Position numbers and translations under genes: made by a program
Shown: positions 16,236 through 25,785 of the stretch, in pieces
Position numbering within the stretch: position 1 is the stretch's first letter
Layout: each line of letters begins with the position of its first letter
The notes under the pieces: model-generated
What the model was told of the DNA's origin: nothing
The model's database searches: none
What the model saw: the letters and a program-made list of their open reading frames with translations, nothing else
From: Salmonirosea aquatica
Lineage (GTDB): Bacteria; Bacteroidota; Bacteroidia; Cytophagales; Spirosomataceae
Direction: 5' to 3'
Length of the DNA: 64,000 bases
NCBI RefSeq assembly: GCF_009296315.1
Contig: NZ_WHLY01000002.1
Coordinates: 5,306,501 to 5,370,500 of the forward strand

Positions 16236-18998
16236 TCAAACTTCGCTGACTTCCAGCGTTTTCTTCTGTTCGACTTTGCCGTTGGCACTGATCTCCACCA
16301 TTTTGATTTTTCTATTCAAAACCTTTTCGGTGAAAATGCGCAGACCCAGGTCGGCGCGGAAGCCGTGGATCTCGGTGACGTCGAGGGCGATCATGAAGCG
16401 GATGATTTCCTTACTTACCACCTGACCCGGTACCAGCACCGGAAAGCCCGGCGGGTAGGGAATCACAAACGAGGAAGCGACGAGTTCTTTGCCCGCTTCG
16501 ACCGCCTTGCGGCAGTCGGCCATCGAAATGTACTCGCAGTTGTCTTCGTCGTAGGCCAGGAAGTACGCTTCCCGTAGATTGCCGCCCGGTACGTCGGGAA
16601 TGGCTTTGAACGAAGCATGAAAACGGCTGAAATCCGGCAACGGGGGTACATCCTGTGTCAGGGATTTTATGCGGGCGTCAGAAATTTCGGTTTCGCGCCG
16701 ATTGAGCGATAGAAACTCTTCGTCGAGTTGCTTGGCAATGGTCAGCAGGGCATTGGTAAGGTAGGCCACGCTGCCGCGGGTAGTACCGATGTTGGTCATC
16801 AGCAGGACGGTGTTGCGCGAGGTTTTGTTGATTTGGATGTTGAATTGATCCATGAGGTACTTATTCTTGAAAGTATCTCCATCTACCCCCGTCCGACCGA
16901 TAAACAGCGTGATTTTGGTGGGGTCGAGCATGAATTCGTCCTTCTCCCAAGCCTCCTCCATGCGGTTCCAGCCGCGCTCTTTGTCGTAGTATTCGCCCAG
17001 ACCACTTTGGCGGTATTGGTCGGGAATAAAATCTTTCACCGTCAATACATCGAAGTATTTGCTGAGCTGCGGGTCGTCATTGACTTTGGCGCGCAGTACC
17101 ATCGCCAATTCGATGCTTTTTTCCACCATCTCGTACCCCTCAAACTGTACCTGTCGGCGGCCCGCGTCCAGCGAGGCCAGCATTTGGTAATTCGGAGAGG
17201 TGGAGGTGTGGGTCATGTAAGCTTCCAGGAAAGTAGTCTCGGATTTTTTGCGGAAATCCTCGTCCCAGATATGGATCATGCTGCCCTGTCGGAAGCTGCT
17301 CAGTGTCTTGTGGGTACTTTGGGTAGAGTACACCCGAATACGAACCTGATCGGGATCGGGCATGCGGGGTACCTCGCCCTTGGCTAGTTGCTTGATATGT
17401 TCGCCATACTTGGTGCGGTACTTTTCAGTGCGATATTTATCGTATAGTTTTTTGGCAGTGTACATGCCCGTGCGCTGCTTGAAGATGTAAGTAAAACCCG
17501 CAAAGGCAAACCAGGCTTCATCCCAGAGAAAGATCATGTCGGGCTTGATGGCCAGGATTTCCTCCATTACGCGCTCCACGTTGTACACCAGTCCGTCGAA
17601 TGAGCAGTTGGTCAGAAGCAGCATTTTTACTTTATCCAGTTGCCCGGCGGCTTTCAGTTGCAGCAGCTTTTCCTTGATCGAGGCCAAAGGTACCGCGCCG
17701 TACATCGAGTATTTTTCGATGGGGTAGGAGTCGAGGTACACGGGATACGAGCCCGCCAGCACCATGCCATAGTGGTGCGACTTATGGCAATCGCGGTCAA
17801 TCAATACCAGATCTTCGGGCTCTACGAGCGCCTGCAACACAATTTTGTTGGCTGTGGAGGTACCGTTAGTCACGAAGTAGGTATGTTGCGAACCGTAGGC
17901 GGCCGAGGCCATTTCCTGGGCTTTCTTCAGGGTGCCCGTAGGTTGCAGCAAGGAATCCAGACCGCCGGTGGTGGATGATGTCTCGGCGAGAAACATATTT
18001 CGTCCGTAAAAATCTCCGAAATCCTTGATCCAGCGCGACTTAAACACCGAATTTCCCCGGGAGATCGGCATGGCGTGAAAAACACCCGTCGGTTTTTGGC
18101 TATATTCTTTCAAAGCACTAAAAAACGGCGTTTCGTAGCGCTCGCGGATTCCCCGGATAATGCCCAGATGCAGTTCCTGTAAATCCTCGCGGCGGTAATA
18201 AATCCGACGGAAAGTCTGTAGGGTACTGTCTTTCAGATCGGTGAGCGAAGTATCGGTGACGTAGTAAATGTCCAGTTCGGGCCGGAAACGCTTTACCAGT
18301 TCACCCAGAAGCGGACCGAGTTCCGCTTCGGGACGGTCTTCCAGGTCGATATTCAGTACATTTTGAATGTAGGGTTTGATGAGCGGCGAAATGTTTTCGG
18401 AAAGGAACGGTGGAGCGTAGCGAATGACAACTGCCTGAATGTTATGGTTGAAAATCAAGGCAATGAGCGCATCCTGAAAGGAACGCTGGACCAGCACGTC
18501 GTACACGAACTGTTCATTGGGAGCGCGCAAATCCTGCAATTTTTCGTGCAGGGCCGTTTCGTCGATGGCAGTCAGGTCTTCGACGAAAAGCACTTCGAAG
18601 TAATTTTTTTGTGTCCCGTTTCCCGCTTCCCGAATCTCCTGAACGCCGCCCTGCTCGCTTTCCACTTCCAGCGCCGATAGCGGATGGCTGCGGTAGGCAT
18701 CGCCCACGAGTTGGCGCGTCGTAACGGCCACATTGTGCGCCAGAGCGTTGTGTTCTTCACGGTCCAGCATGTGCCGTAGCTTTTCCACCTTCCCACTGCC
18801 CGGAAAAGTATAGTACCGTTCTACCGTTTTGAGATGGTCCAGTAGCTCCTCGATGCGGGCCTTGTGTTGCTTGGCTAGCTTGGAGTCCGGCTTGCCACGC
18901 GCCAGAAAGGAGGCCTCGTTTTTTAATTCATTCCAATGGTCGAGCCGAAGCTGACCGATGCTAAAATAGGGTGAAGATTGGGGCTTTTTGGGTTTCAT
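16236..18998 (-). CDS. Orn/Lys/Arg decarboxylase-family PLP enzyme
   Basis: A 920-residue fold-type I PLP enzyme. The core lies at about 300-800: FVTNGTSTANKIVLQA (375-390) for cofactor phosphate binding, DRDCHKSHHYG (401-411) with the His that stacks on PLP, LWDEAWFAFA with D493, and the Schiff-base lysine K564 in STQSTHKTLSSFRQGS. These fit the biodegradative arginine/lysine/ornithine decarboxylase family. The N-terminal 300 residues form a longer, divergent wing region. Substrate specificity is not readable. The neighbours (amidase, aminotransferase, ATP-grasp) point to polyamine or modified amino acid chemistry. It lies third in the set, 110 bp after the amidase gene. Confidence 0.88.
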   Translation of the reverse strand: MKPKKPQSSPYFSIGQLRLDHWNELKNEASFLARGKPDSKLAKQHKARIEELLDHLKTVERYYTFPGSGKVEKLRHMLDREEHNALAHNVAVTTRQLVGDAYRSHPLSALEVESEQGGVQEIREAGNGTQKNYFEVLFVEDLTAIDETALHEKLQDLRAPNEQFVYDVLVQRSFQDALIALIFNHNIQAVVIRYAPPFLSENISPLIKPYIQNVLNIDLEDRPEAELGPLLGELVKRFRPELDIYYVTDTSLTDLKDSTLQTFRRIYYRREDLQELHLGIIRGIRERYETPFFSALKEYSQKPTGVFHAMPISRGNSVFKSRWIKDFGDFYGRNMFLAETSSTTGGLDSLLQPTGTLKKAQEMASAAYGSQHTYFVTNGTSTANKIVLQALVEPEDLVLIDRDCHKSHHYGMVLAGSYPVYLDSYPIEKYSMYGAVPLASIKEKLLQLKAAGQLDKVKMLLLTNCSFDGLVYNVERVMEEILAIKPDMIFLWDEAWFAFAGFTYIFKQRTGMYTAKKLYDKYRTEKYRTKYGEHIKQLAKGEVPRMPDPDQVRIRVYSTQSTHKTLSSFRQGSMIHIWDEDFRKKSETTFLEAYMTHTSTSPNYQMLASLDAGRRQVQFEGYEMVEKSIELAMVLRAKVNDDPQLSKYFDVLTVKDFIPDQYRQSGLGEYYDKERGWNRMEEAWEKDEFMLDPTKITLFIGRTGVDGDTFKNKYLMDQFNIQINKTSRNTVLLMTNIGTTRGSVAYLTNALLTIAKQLDEEFLSLNRRETEISDARIKSLTQDVPPLPDFSRFHASFKAIPDVPGGNLREAYFLAYDEDNCEYISMADCRKAVEAGKELVASSFVIPYPPGFPVLVPGQVVSKEIIRFMIALDVTEIHGFRADLGLRIFTEKVLNRKIKMVEISANGKVEQKKTLEVSEV

Positions 18999-19019
18999 AG
19001 TTTGTTGATTGAATGACAG

Positions 19020-19073
19020 AATGATAGAGGGTTGAAATGATAGGCTAGTAGTTATTGAAAATATTCTATCATT
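19020..19073. repeat. Intergenic inverted 'aatgatag' repeat
   Basis: aatgatag at 19020-19027, with a second copy about 14 bp on, can pair with ctatcatt at 19066-19073. It lies in the spacer between amidase and decarboxylase genes and belongs to the same style of intergenic word repeat seen elsewhere in the window. Confidence 0.45.
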
Positions 19074-19108
19074 TACCGCGCGGCCGCTATGCCGGAGCAG
19101 TCATGCCA

Positions 19109-20131
19109 TCATTCAAAATTGATTTCGTTAGTAAGCGCCTCGTCGCCTTTGTAGCCGATGCCGCTGACGGGAATTTCCAGGTCGGCTTCCTTTTGTTTGA
19201 GTTCAGTCAGCTTGTTCAGCCGGGTAGGTTTGATAAGCGGGCCGAGCGAGTCGAGGTAAGGATGCTTGGCCCCAGGCTGGTAGATCTTGAAATCGCCGAT
19301 GTGGTCGCGGAAACTTTTCAGGGGTTGACCCAGGCGCAGTACCCCCAGCTCCCGGCTGCGTTTCACGCGTTCGATGTTCAGCTCGAGGGGGAAAATCTCT
19401 TCCGTCGTGCCGGCTTCGTAGATGACCCGGCCGTCGGGACCGCACACGATGGAGCGGCCAATGCCGCCCGAATCAAGGCCGTTTACATCGAATAGGTAGC
19501 ATTGGTTCACAGTGGCCATCGCGCGGGCAATGGAAAGTTCTGCGTCGCGGTCGATGGTACCCGTCATGGTCGGATGTAGAATGACTTCGGCTCCCATCAC
19601 GGTCAGTGTACGGATAGTTTCGGGAAACCACATGTCATAACAGATCGACACCCCGAAGCGACCCACATCCGGCACGTCGAACACGCAGAATTCGTGGCCC
19701 GGCGTCACGCCTACCTCAAAGGGATAGAAGGGGAACATCTTGCTGTATCGTGTCACGACTTCACCCTGGGGGTCGATCACCGTGGCGGTGTTGTAGTGCT
19801 TGCCGTCCCTTTTCTCAAAGATAGAACCCGGCAACAACCACACGCCATGCTTTTTGGCCGCGGCCCGCATTTCTTCCTCAAAAAGCCCCGGTACCTCCTG
19901 AGCATGGTGCAGCAACGGACCGTAAGCGCACAATTCGCTGAATACCACCATTTCCACCCAGGGGTAAAGATTCATGGCGATGTCCAGTTTCAGTTTCATC
20001 AGTTCGACGTTGGCGTAGGTCGCCGACACCCGCATCTGTATTCCGGCAATGGCAAATGGTTTCAATTTGTAGCGTTTGGTTGAATGGTAATTTTTTTGAG
20101 AAAAGGCTGAAAAGAGAAGGTTAAGAGCCAT
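19109..20131 (-). CDS. Carbon-nitrogen hydrolase (nitrilase-superfamily amidase)
   Basis: A 340-residue enzyme with the Glu-Lys-Cys triad of the superfamily: E66 in FSELCAYGP, K131 in YSKMFPF, and C164 in VSICYDMWFPE. It hydrolyses a C-N bond through a thioester on the Cys. Family members include N-carbamoylputrescine amidase and omega-amidase; the active-site surroundings seen do not decide between them. The first 20 residues look untypical, and a TTG at residue 23 (LKPFAIAGIQM) is an equally plausible start. It lies 55 bp after the aminotransferase gene and before the PLP decarboxylase gene. Confidence 0.9.
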   Translation of the reverse strand: MALNLLFSAFSQKNYHSTKRYKLKPFAIAGIQMRVSATYANVELMKLKLDIAMNLYPWVEMVVFSELCAYGPLLHHAQEVPGLFEEEMRAAAKKHGVWLLPGSIFEKRDGKHYNTATVIDPQGEVVTRYSKMFPFYPFEVGVTPGHEFCVFDVPDVGRFGVSICYDMWFPETIRTLTVMGAEVILHPTMTGTIDRDAELSIARAMATVNQCYLFDVNGLDSGGIGRSIVCGPDGRVIYEAGTTEEIFPLELNIERVKRSRELGVLRLGQPLKSFRDHIGDFKIYQPGAKHPYLDSLGPLIKPTRLNKLTELKQKEADLEIPVSGIGYKGDEALTNEINFE

Positions 20132-20186
20132 TAGTCGATGAGCAAAGTCGGAATAGGATACGATTTGACCCTTGACCTTTTAACCC

Positions 20187-21509
20187 TTAACCCTTTTCCT
20201 TTTTGACTCCGTTAATGATCTCCTCCTCCATAATATCCAGCCCTCTTTGGTATTGCTCGTTTGTGATCACCAGCGGAGAAAGTACCCGGATGATATTTCG
20301 GAAGGTACCGGCACTGATGAGAATGAGGCCGCGTTCGGCGCAGGCCGTGACGATTTGGGTACAGAGGTCGCCGTCGGGTTGGGTGGGGTCACCATTTTTG
20401 ACAAACTCAATCGCATTCATCGCTCCGAAGCCACGCACGTCACCGATGGCAGGTACCTCTTGCTGTAGTTTTTCGAAACGCTCCATGAACATTTTGCCAA
20501 TTTCCTTGGCGCGGGCGTTCAGGTTTTCTTCTTTCATTAGTTTGATGGTGGCCAAAGAAGCCGCGCAGCAGATCGGACTCCCGATGTAGGTACCCCCGAT
20601 GGTACCTGGCCCGGCTGCGTCCATCACGTCGGCGCGTCCCACGACTGCGGCAATCGGCAGTCCAGAACCCATTGATTTGGCGTAGGTACTGATGTCGGGC
20701 TGGACGCCATATTCCTGCCAACTGGCCCAATTCCCCGTCCGGGCGAAGCCACTTTGTACTTCATCCAGGATGAGCATGATACCGTGCCGGTCGCAGTAGC
20801 TGCGGAGCCCTTCGAGGTACCTTGGCGGGACGGAGTAAAAGCCGCCCTCGCCCTGGATGGGTTCGAGAATAACAGCCGCCAAACTGCCGGGAACGATCAG
20901 ATTATGACCACTTTCGTCGAGGCGGCGTAATTCCTGATCAATATATTCGTCGAGGCTCAGTCCGTTGCCGTAGCGGTAGTAGTTAGGAAACGGAAGGCGA
21001 TACACTTCCGGCGCGAAAGGTCCGCAGTCAATCTTGTAGTTGATTTTGCTGGTGAGCGTCATGGCCATCATCGTGCGGCCGTGGTAAGCATCAGTAAAGC
21101 AGAGTACCCCCTGTCGTTTGGTCGCCATGCGGGCGATCTTGATGGCGTTTTCCACCGCTTCTGCTCCCGTGCTGACCAGCATGGCTTTGGTACGCTCGCC
21201 GTGGGGCAGTAGTTCGCACAGCTGCTCACAAAGTTCGATGTAGGGCTCGTAGGTAACGACGTTGAAACTCGTGTGCAGGTACTTACCGGCTTGCTCGCGG
21301 ATAGCCGCCACGACGGGCTCGGGGCAGTGACCGGCGTTGACGACACCGATGCCGCCTGCGAAGTCGATGAGTTCCTGGCCATCTTCGTTGGTAATAATGG
21401 CGCCTTTGGCGTCGCGTACTGTAGCGGTATTGAATACGCCCACGCCATTGGCGACTGCATTTTTACGGCGTTCGAATAATTCCTGGGATTTGGTTAGCTC
21501 GGCTAGCAT
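20187..21509 (-). CDS. gabT: Class III aminotransferase, 4-aminobutyrate type
   Basis: A 440-residue omega-aminotransferase. Visible motifs are STGAEAVENAIKIAR (113-127) for the PLP phosphate, D249 in LILDEVQSGFARTG, and the Schiff-base lysine K278 in YAKSMGSGLP. The closest match by motif is GabT/PuuE, which moves the amino group from GABA to 2-oxoglutarate, but related enzymes act on other omega-amines. It is the first gene of the four-gene set, and the 455-bp gap upstream should hold the promoter. Confidence 0.88.
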   Translation of the reverse strand: MLAELTKSQELFERRKNAVANGVGVFNTATVRDAKGAIITNEDGQELIDFAGGIGVVNAGHCPEPVVAAIREQAGKYLHTSFNVVTYEPYIELCEQLCELLPHGERTKAMLVSTGAEAVENAIKIARMATKRQGVLCFTDAYHGRTMMAMTLTSKINYKIDCGPFAPEVYRLPFPNYYRYGNGLSLDEYIDQELRRLDESGHNLIVPGSLAAVILEPIQGEGGFYSVPPRYLEGLRSYCDRHGIMLILDEVQSGFARTGNWASWQEYGVQPDISTYAKSMGSGLPIAAVVGRADVMDAAGPGTIGGTYIGSPICCAASLATIKLMKEENLNARAKEIGKMFMERFEKLQQEVPAIGDVRGFGAMNAIEFVKNGDPTQPDGDLCTQIVTACAERGLILISAGTFRNIIRVLSPLVITNEQYQRGLDIMEEEIINGVKKEKG

Positions 21510-21964
21510 GGAAATAAAATCAGATTACGGTTTAATCAAAGAGATTTACGAAGATCTCCGGTAGTAGAAATCTTGCTTAATTACAAGTATTGAAAAGAGA
21601 TGGGTTGTGTGTTAAATTGATTTAAAAGAAGAAGGTGCCAATTCTTCTTTTCAGGCAAGGTTTTCGGCAAAATTGAATCGGCCTACCCACTGGCGCTGAC
21701 ATGAACTCTCTGAAAACTAGGAGCAACCACCGGGTCCCAGGAGTCGCCTGTTGCCTGTAAATGAGAGGATTGGAGTTGATATATCGAATAGGGGAGTACC
21801 TTGCATAAATTGTATTTGGATCACCGGGGTATTTCCCAATATACCATTAAATACCGTCAAATGAAAACTTTGGCCCAAACAACTCGTACCTTTAAGCGTT
21901 GTAGACCCGTGTCTTCTCCACAAATTTTCATAAACTCATTCGGAAAATTTATTTCCATTTCCGG
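21510..21964. other. 455-bp divergent spacer between gabT and the C45 hydrolase gene
   Basis: No convincing gene is present. A 10-bp inverted repeat, aaaagaagaa (21624-21633) with ttcttctttt (21642-21651), surrounds an 8-nt loop. Both flanking genes start from this region, so promoters are expected, but I see only partial matches to the Bacteroidota consensus. Confidence 0.5.
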
Positions 21965-23254
21965 ATGAGTTTCACTAAAAAAACTTTCATGCTACACCTT
22001 GATTTTAATTCAATATCCGAATCTATACTGGGCCCGAAATGGCAAAAACTTTTCAATACCCACTGGCCCGCCTACCGGGCCTGGTTCCAATCGAAAGGAG
22101 CCGCGACTAACCCCGATTTACACACTTCGGTAGCGCAGCTGCGCCACTATATGCCCGAAATGATGCCGACCTACGAACGCATGTGCGAGTTGGCGGGCCA
22201 TGATCCCATCGCGGCGCGTTTCCTGACGGGTTGGCAGCCGCCTGCCTACATTTCGGGTTGTTCGCAGGTCGTGACGCAAAATCCGCCGCAACTGGTCCGC
22301 AATTATGATTATCACCCCAATCTGAGCGAGGGTACCTTACTGCACAGCGCCTGGAATGGTAAAGCGGTGATGGCTACGGGCGATTGCCTGTGGGGTGTGG
22401 TGGATGGCATCAACGCCGATGGACTGGTGGCTTCCCTCACGTTCGGGGGGCGCAAGGTGGTAGGCAAAGGCTTCGGTATTCCGTTTATCCTGCGCTACGT
22501 ACTGGAATTTTGCAGCACCGTGGACGAGGCCGTCGCGGCTCTGCAACGTGTTCCCTCGCACATGGCCTATAACATTATGCTTCTGGACAAAAGCGGCGCT
22601 CACAAAATGCTGCAGATAGCGCCCGACCAAGCGGTAGTGGTCACGGACGCACTGGTATCCACCAACCATCAGCACAAAGTCGATTGGCCCGAACACGCGC
22701 AGTTTTCCAAAACGGTGGAGCGTGAAAGGTACCTGCTGGAGATGCTGGCAACGGCCAACCTGGAAGCCGAGGATATGGCGCAGACTTTCCTGCACCCTCC
22801 TTTGTACGCCCGTCGCTTCAACGAAGGCTTCGGCACCATTTACACGGCGGTGTACCGTCCGGCCGAGGGCTACCTGGAACTGCGCTGGCCGGGCAAAACG
22901 TTGCGGCAATCGTTCGACGGATTCCAGGAAGGTATTACTACCGTACATTATTCAGAAAGTGTGCAGGCCATTCCTGTCCCCGCCACCCAAATGGGTACCC
23001 CCGCTGCCGCAACACCCGCCTATGTACCTACCGAAACGGACGAATACTGGACGCAATACGGTCAGGCCTGGGCTACGGGCGATCCCACGGTGATGGCCAA
23101 AAATGTGGCGCAATCCATCCTGAGTGCCACCGGCAAGGCCGACGATGCCCAACTGGCCAAACTGCTGGAACTTTTCACCTCGGAAACCAAAAAGCGTGGC
23201 CAGATTCCCTGGGAGATGCTGGCTGATTTGTGGGACGAACCGGTAGCGAGTTAG
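21965..23254 (+). CDS. C45-family Ntn hydrolase (acyltransferase/amidase)
   Basis: A 429-residue N-terminal-nucleophile hydrolase related to isopenicillin N acyltransferase and acid ceramidase-like amidases. The segment SGCSQVV followed by LVRNYDYHP matches the family pattern in which C99 becomes the N-terminal nucleophile after self-cleavage between G98 and C99, and RNxDY forms the substrate site. Later family segments are GDCLWGVVDGINADGL, LTFGGRKVVG and VSTNHQ. The 98-residue propeptide is long, and no export signal is seen, so it is likely cytoplasmic. The start could also be the ATG eight codons on. It is divergent from gabT and followed after 85 bp by a symporter; substrate unknown. Confidence 0.82.
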   Translation: MSFTKKTFMLHLDFNSISESILGPKWQKLFNTHWPAYRAWFQSKGAATNPDLHTSVAQLRHYMPEMMPTYERMCELAGHDPIAARFLTGWQPPAYISGCSQVVTQNPPQLVRNYDYHPNLSEGTLLHSAWNGKAVMATGDCLWGVVDGINADGLVASLTFGGRKVVGKGFGIPFILRYVLEFCSTVDEAVAALQRVPSHMAYNIMLLDKSGAHKMLQIAPDQAVVVTDALVSTNHQHKVDWPEHAQFSKTVERERYLLEMLATANLEAEDMAQTFLHPPLYARRFNEGFGTIYTAVYRPAEGYLELRWPGKTLRQSFDGFQEGITTVHYSESVQAIPVPATQMGTPAAATPAYVPTETDEYWTQYGQAWATGDPTVMAKNVAQSILSATGKADDAQLAKLLELFTSETKKRGQIPWEMLADLWDEPVAS

Positions 23255-23339
23255 GGGGTATATCCGCTATGAAATTGTATTTCCGGGCTGAATTGGCGAT
23301 GTTTAGGGAATTGTTACTCCTTAACCCTCCTGATTCCCT

Positions 23340-24644
23340 ATGAAAAAACTTGCGCTGCATTGGCAGATCCTCATCGGCATGGTACTGGGCATCCTGGCCG
23401 GATACGTGTTTTCCAGGTTTGCTTGGGGGAGTAATTTCGTAGTGGCCTGGATCAAGCCCTGGGGTACCATCTTCATCAATCTACTCAAACTTATTGCCAT
23501 TCCGCTCATCGTGGCCTCGCTCATCAAGGGCGTGTCGGACCTGGACGATATCCGGCAACTTTCCCGGCTGGGTACCCGTACCCTGGGGTTGTACATCCTG
23601 AGTACCCTGCTGGCCGTATCACTCGGACTAATCGTTGTGAATCTGGCGCAGCCGGGTAGTTTTATAGAAGAAGGTACCCGCACGGATCTGATGGCCAGTT
23701 TTGGGGTAAACGCCGAGCAGAGCGTAGGCAAGGCCGCTGAAAATCAGAACAAAGGCCCACTGAGTGCGCTGGTCGATGTGGTACCGGATAATGTGATCGG
23801 TGCCGCCGCCTCCAATGGCAACATGCTGCAGGTGATTTTCTTTGTGGTATTTTTCGGCATTGGCCTGATCCTGATTCCCACCGATAAGTCGGAACCCGTC
23901 AAGCGTTTTTTCGATGGGGTCAATGAAGTAGTCCTTAAAATGATCGACCTGATCATGCTGGCCGCTCCCTACGGCGTATTTGCACTTTTGGCCGCTCTGG
24001 TGGTGGAATCTCCTTCGCCCGATGTATTCAAGGCCCTGGCTGCCTATGCGCTTACGGTGCTATTCGGACTGGCGGTACTGGTTTTTGCCTTCTATCCCAC
24101 TTTAATCAGACTCTTCACCGGTATTTCTTACGGTGATTTTTTCCGGGGCATCGCGCCCGCCCAACTTTTAGCTTTCTCGACCAGTTCCAGCGCTGCTACC
24201 TTACCCGTAACGATGGAGCGCGTGGAGGAACATATCGGTGTGGAGAAAGAAGTCGTGTCGTTTGTGTGTCCCGTGGGAGCTACCATCAATATGGACGGTA
24301 CAAGCCTGTACCAGGCCGTGGCGGCGGTGTTCATTGCGCAGGCTTTTGGCAATGACCTCACCCTGGGTCAGCAACTCACTATCGTCCTCACGGCTACCCT
24401 GGCCTCCATTGGCTCCGCCGCAGTACCTGGCGCAGGTATCCTGATGCTCGTCATTGTACTGGAATCCATCGGTGTCAATCCGGCGGGTATCGCGCTGATC
24501 TTCGCGGTGGATCGTCCGCTCGATATGTGCCGTACAGTGGTGAATATCACCAGCGACGCCACCGTAGCGATTCTGGTGGGAAAAAGCTTAGGAAAACTGA
24601 CGGGCCCGAAGGTGAAGGAGTGGGACGATCATTTGGTGGAGTAG
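23340..24644 (+). CDS. Dicarboxylate/amino acid:cation symporter (DAACS)
   Basis: A 434-residue inner-membrane transporter of the GltP/GltT/DctA family, which imports acidic amino acids or C4-dicarboxylates with H+ or Na+. Family landmarks are the serine-rich hairpin FSTSSSAATLPVTMERVEE, the NMDGT motif in GATINMDGTSLYQAVAAVFIA, and the substrate-binding C-terminal segment DRPLDMCRTVVNITSDA. Eight membrane segments plus two re-entrant loops fit the length. It probably forms a unit with the C45 hydrolase upstream. Confidence 0.93.
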   Translation: MKKLALHWQILIGMVLGILAGYVFSRFAWGSNFVVAWIKPWGTIFINLLKLIAIPLIVASLIKGVSDLDDIRQLSRLGTRTLGLYILSTLLAVSLGLIVVNLAQPGSFIEEGTRTDLMASFGVNAEQSVGKAAENQNKGPLSALVDVVPDNVIGAAASNGNMLQVIFFVVFFGIGLILIPTDKSEPVKRFFDGVNEVVLKMIDLIMLAAPYGVFALLAALVVESPSPDVFKALAAYALTVLFGLAVLVFAFYPTLIRLFTGISYGDFFRGIAPAQLLAFSTSSSAATLPVTMERVEEHIGVEKEVVSFVCPVGATINMDGTSLYQAVAAVFIAQAFGNDLTLGQQLTIVLTATLASIGSAAVPGAGILMLVIVLESIGVNPAGIALIFAVDRPLDMCRTVVNITSDATVAILVGKSLGKLTGPKVKEWDDHLVE

Positions 24645-24725
24645 ATGGTGGGCGTTATATCTAGCAGCAATAAACTCCAATACATTGAGCAAATGGGAGC
24701 GATCGCCCCACGACATATATAAATT

Positions 24726-25706
24726 TCAAGATAAGATATCTCTAACTAAGTCGAAGCAGTGAAAGGGTGAATAGATGGTACCGCCTTTGCGCATCAAGCG
24801 AAGATTGAAATTCTTAATAGAGTTGATTATCAATGAATTTGTAGTTAAAAAGCTTTCGAATTCAATTAGATTAGAAAACTCAAAACGTACTTGGTCAGAA
24901 CCACCCGCTCTGTATTTTGACTCAAAAATTCTCATCGTGCTATATTTTCTATGAAGATTTTTGAGATCAGTTTTTCTATTAAAAAGCCTACGGGATAGTA
25001 CTACGAAGCAGAATTCAGTTTTCGTTTTCTTTTCGTATCCCATAACCAGTGCTTCCATAGCATTGATATTCAAGGAAATGTATCTGGGGAATGTGTTGGC
25101 ATTTGTAGATGGTAAGCAACTTAACGACCAGAAAGACAACTCAGTCATTTTGTGCGCAGGTAGGCAATTAACCAAGTAAAAATTCAGAATTCGTTTGAGT
25201 TGGATATATATAGGTACCTGCCTCAATTTTTCGAAATTGTGACGGTATTTTACTCTATGCTTTATGTTTACAACTGAGTAAATATTCGATACTTCATTTT
25301 GAGAATGGGTATTGGTAGTCAACCAATTTTCCTGCTCTAATGGACTGATGATCAAATCAAGATCTGTATCACCCAGGATGTTTGATACAAAGGTTTTATT
25401 GATCAACAATAGTCCTAGCTTTTCGGCCTCGAATATCAGTTTTTGCTCAACATCGTTTAGATTTTCCTTTTTAACTGGTAAGAACCAAAGCTGATAAATG
25501 GTGTCGTAATTTTTCCTATGTTGGGAAAATCTTCTGACTACATCAATGGCTTGGCCAATGTAGAAGGTGCTATCTGAAAAATTGAGAAGATAAATTCCAC
25601 AACGATTTTTAGAGGGCGGGAATAAGTCTGAAATGGAATATCTTCCCTGAACTGATATTGCATCATCAAATTGAAATCCCAAATGATTTATGATATTTGA
25701 TGACAT
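24726..25706 (-). CDS. GIY-YIG nuclease-domain protein
   Basis: A 326-residue protein with an N-terminal GIY-YIG domain: G37-I38-Y39, Y49-I50-G51, R59 after DVVRRF, E87 and N103 fit the catalytic set. The remaining 200 residues match no family I know and contain many aromatic and basic residues, possibly for DNA binding. Base composition is clearly more AT-rich than the neighbours and codon use differs, which suggests recent transfer. There is no adjacent methylase, transposase or intron, so it is a lone nuclease gene. It runs convergent with the symporter gene. Confidence 0.8.
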   Translation of the reverse strand: MSSNIINHLGFQFDDAISVQGRYSISDLFPPSKNRCGIYLLNFSDSTFYIGQAIDVVRRFSQHRKNYDTIYQLWFLPVKKENLNDVEQKLIFEAEKLGLLLINKTFVSNILGDTDLDLIISPLEQENWLTTNTHSQNEVSNIYSVVNIKHRVKYRHNFEKLRQVPIYIQLKRILNFYLVNCLPAHKMTELSFWSLSCLPSTNANTFPRYISLNINAMEALVMGYEKKTKTEFCFVVLSRRLFNRKTDLKNLHRKYSTMRIFESKYRAGGSDQVRFEFSNLIEFESFLTTNSLIINSIKNFNLRLMRKGGTIYSPFHCFDLVRDILS

Positions 25707-25785
25707 GACATAGCTGATTTATCCATTGATGACTTGAGTTCTAGTTTACATGAGTATTTCATGCCGAGGTTATTCAGATAAAGTC

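Noticed and set aside
21717-21923. Short frame in the gabT/C45 spacer
   Set aside because: No conserved features and no plausible promoter; composition is that of the spacer.
24699-24706. GCGATCGC octamer (the HIP1 sequence)
   Set aside because: Only a single copy was noticed and chance explains it; the enriched palindrome in this genome is GGTACC.
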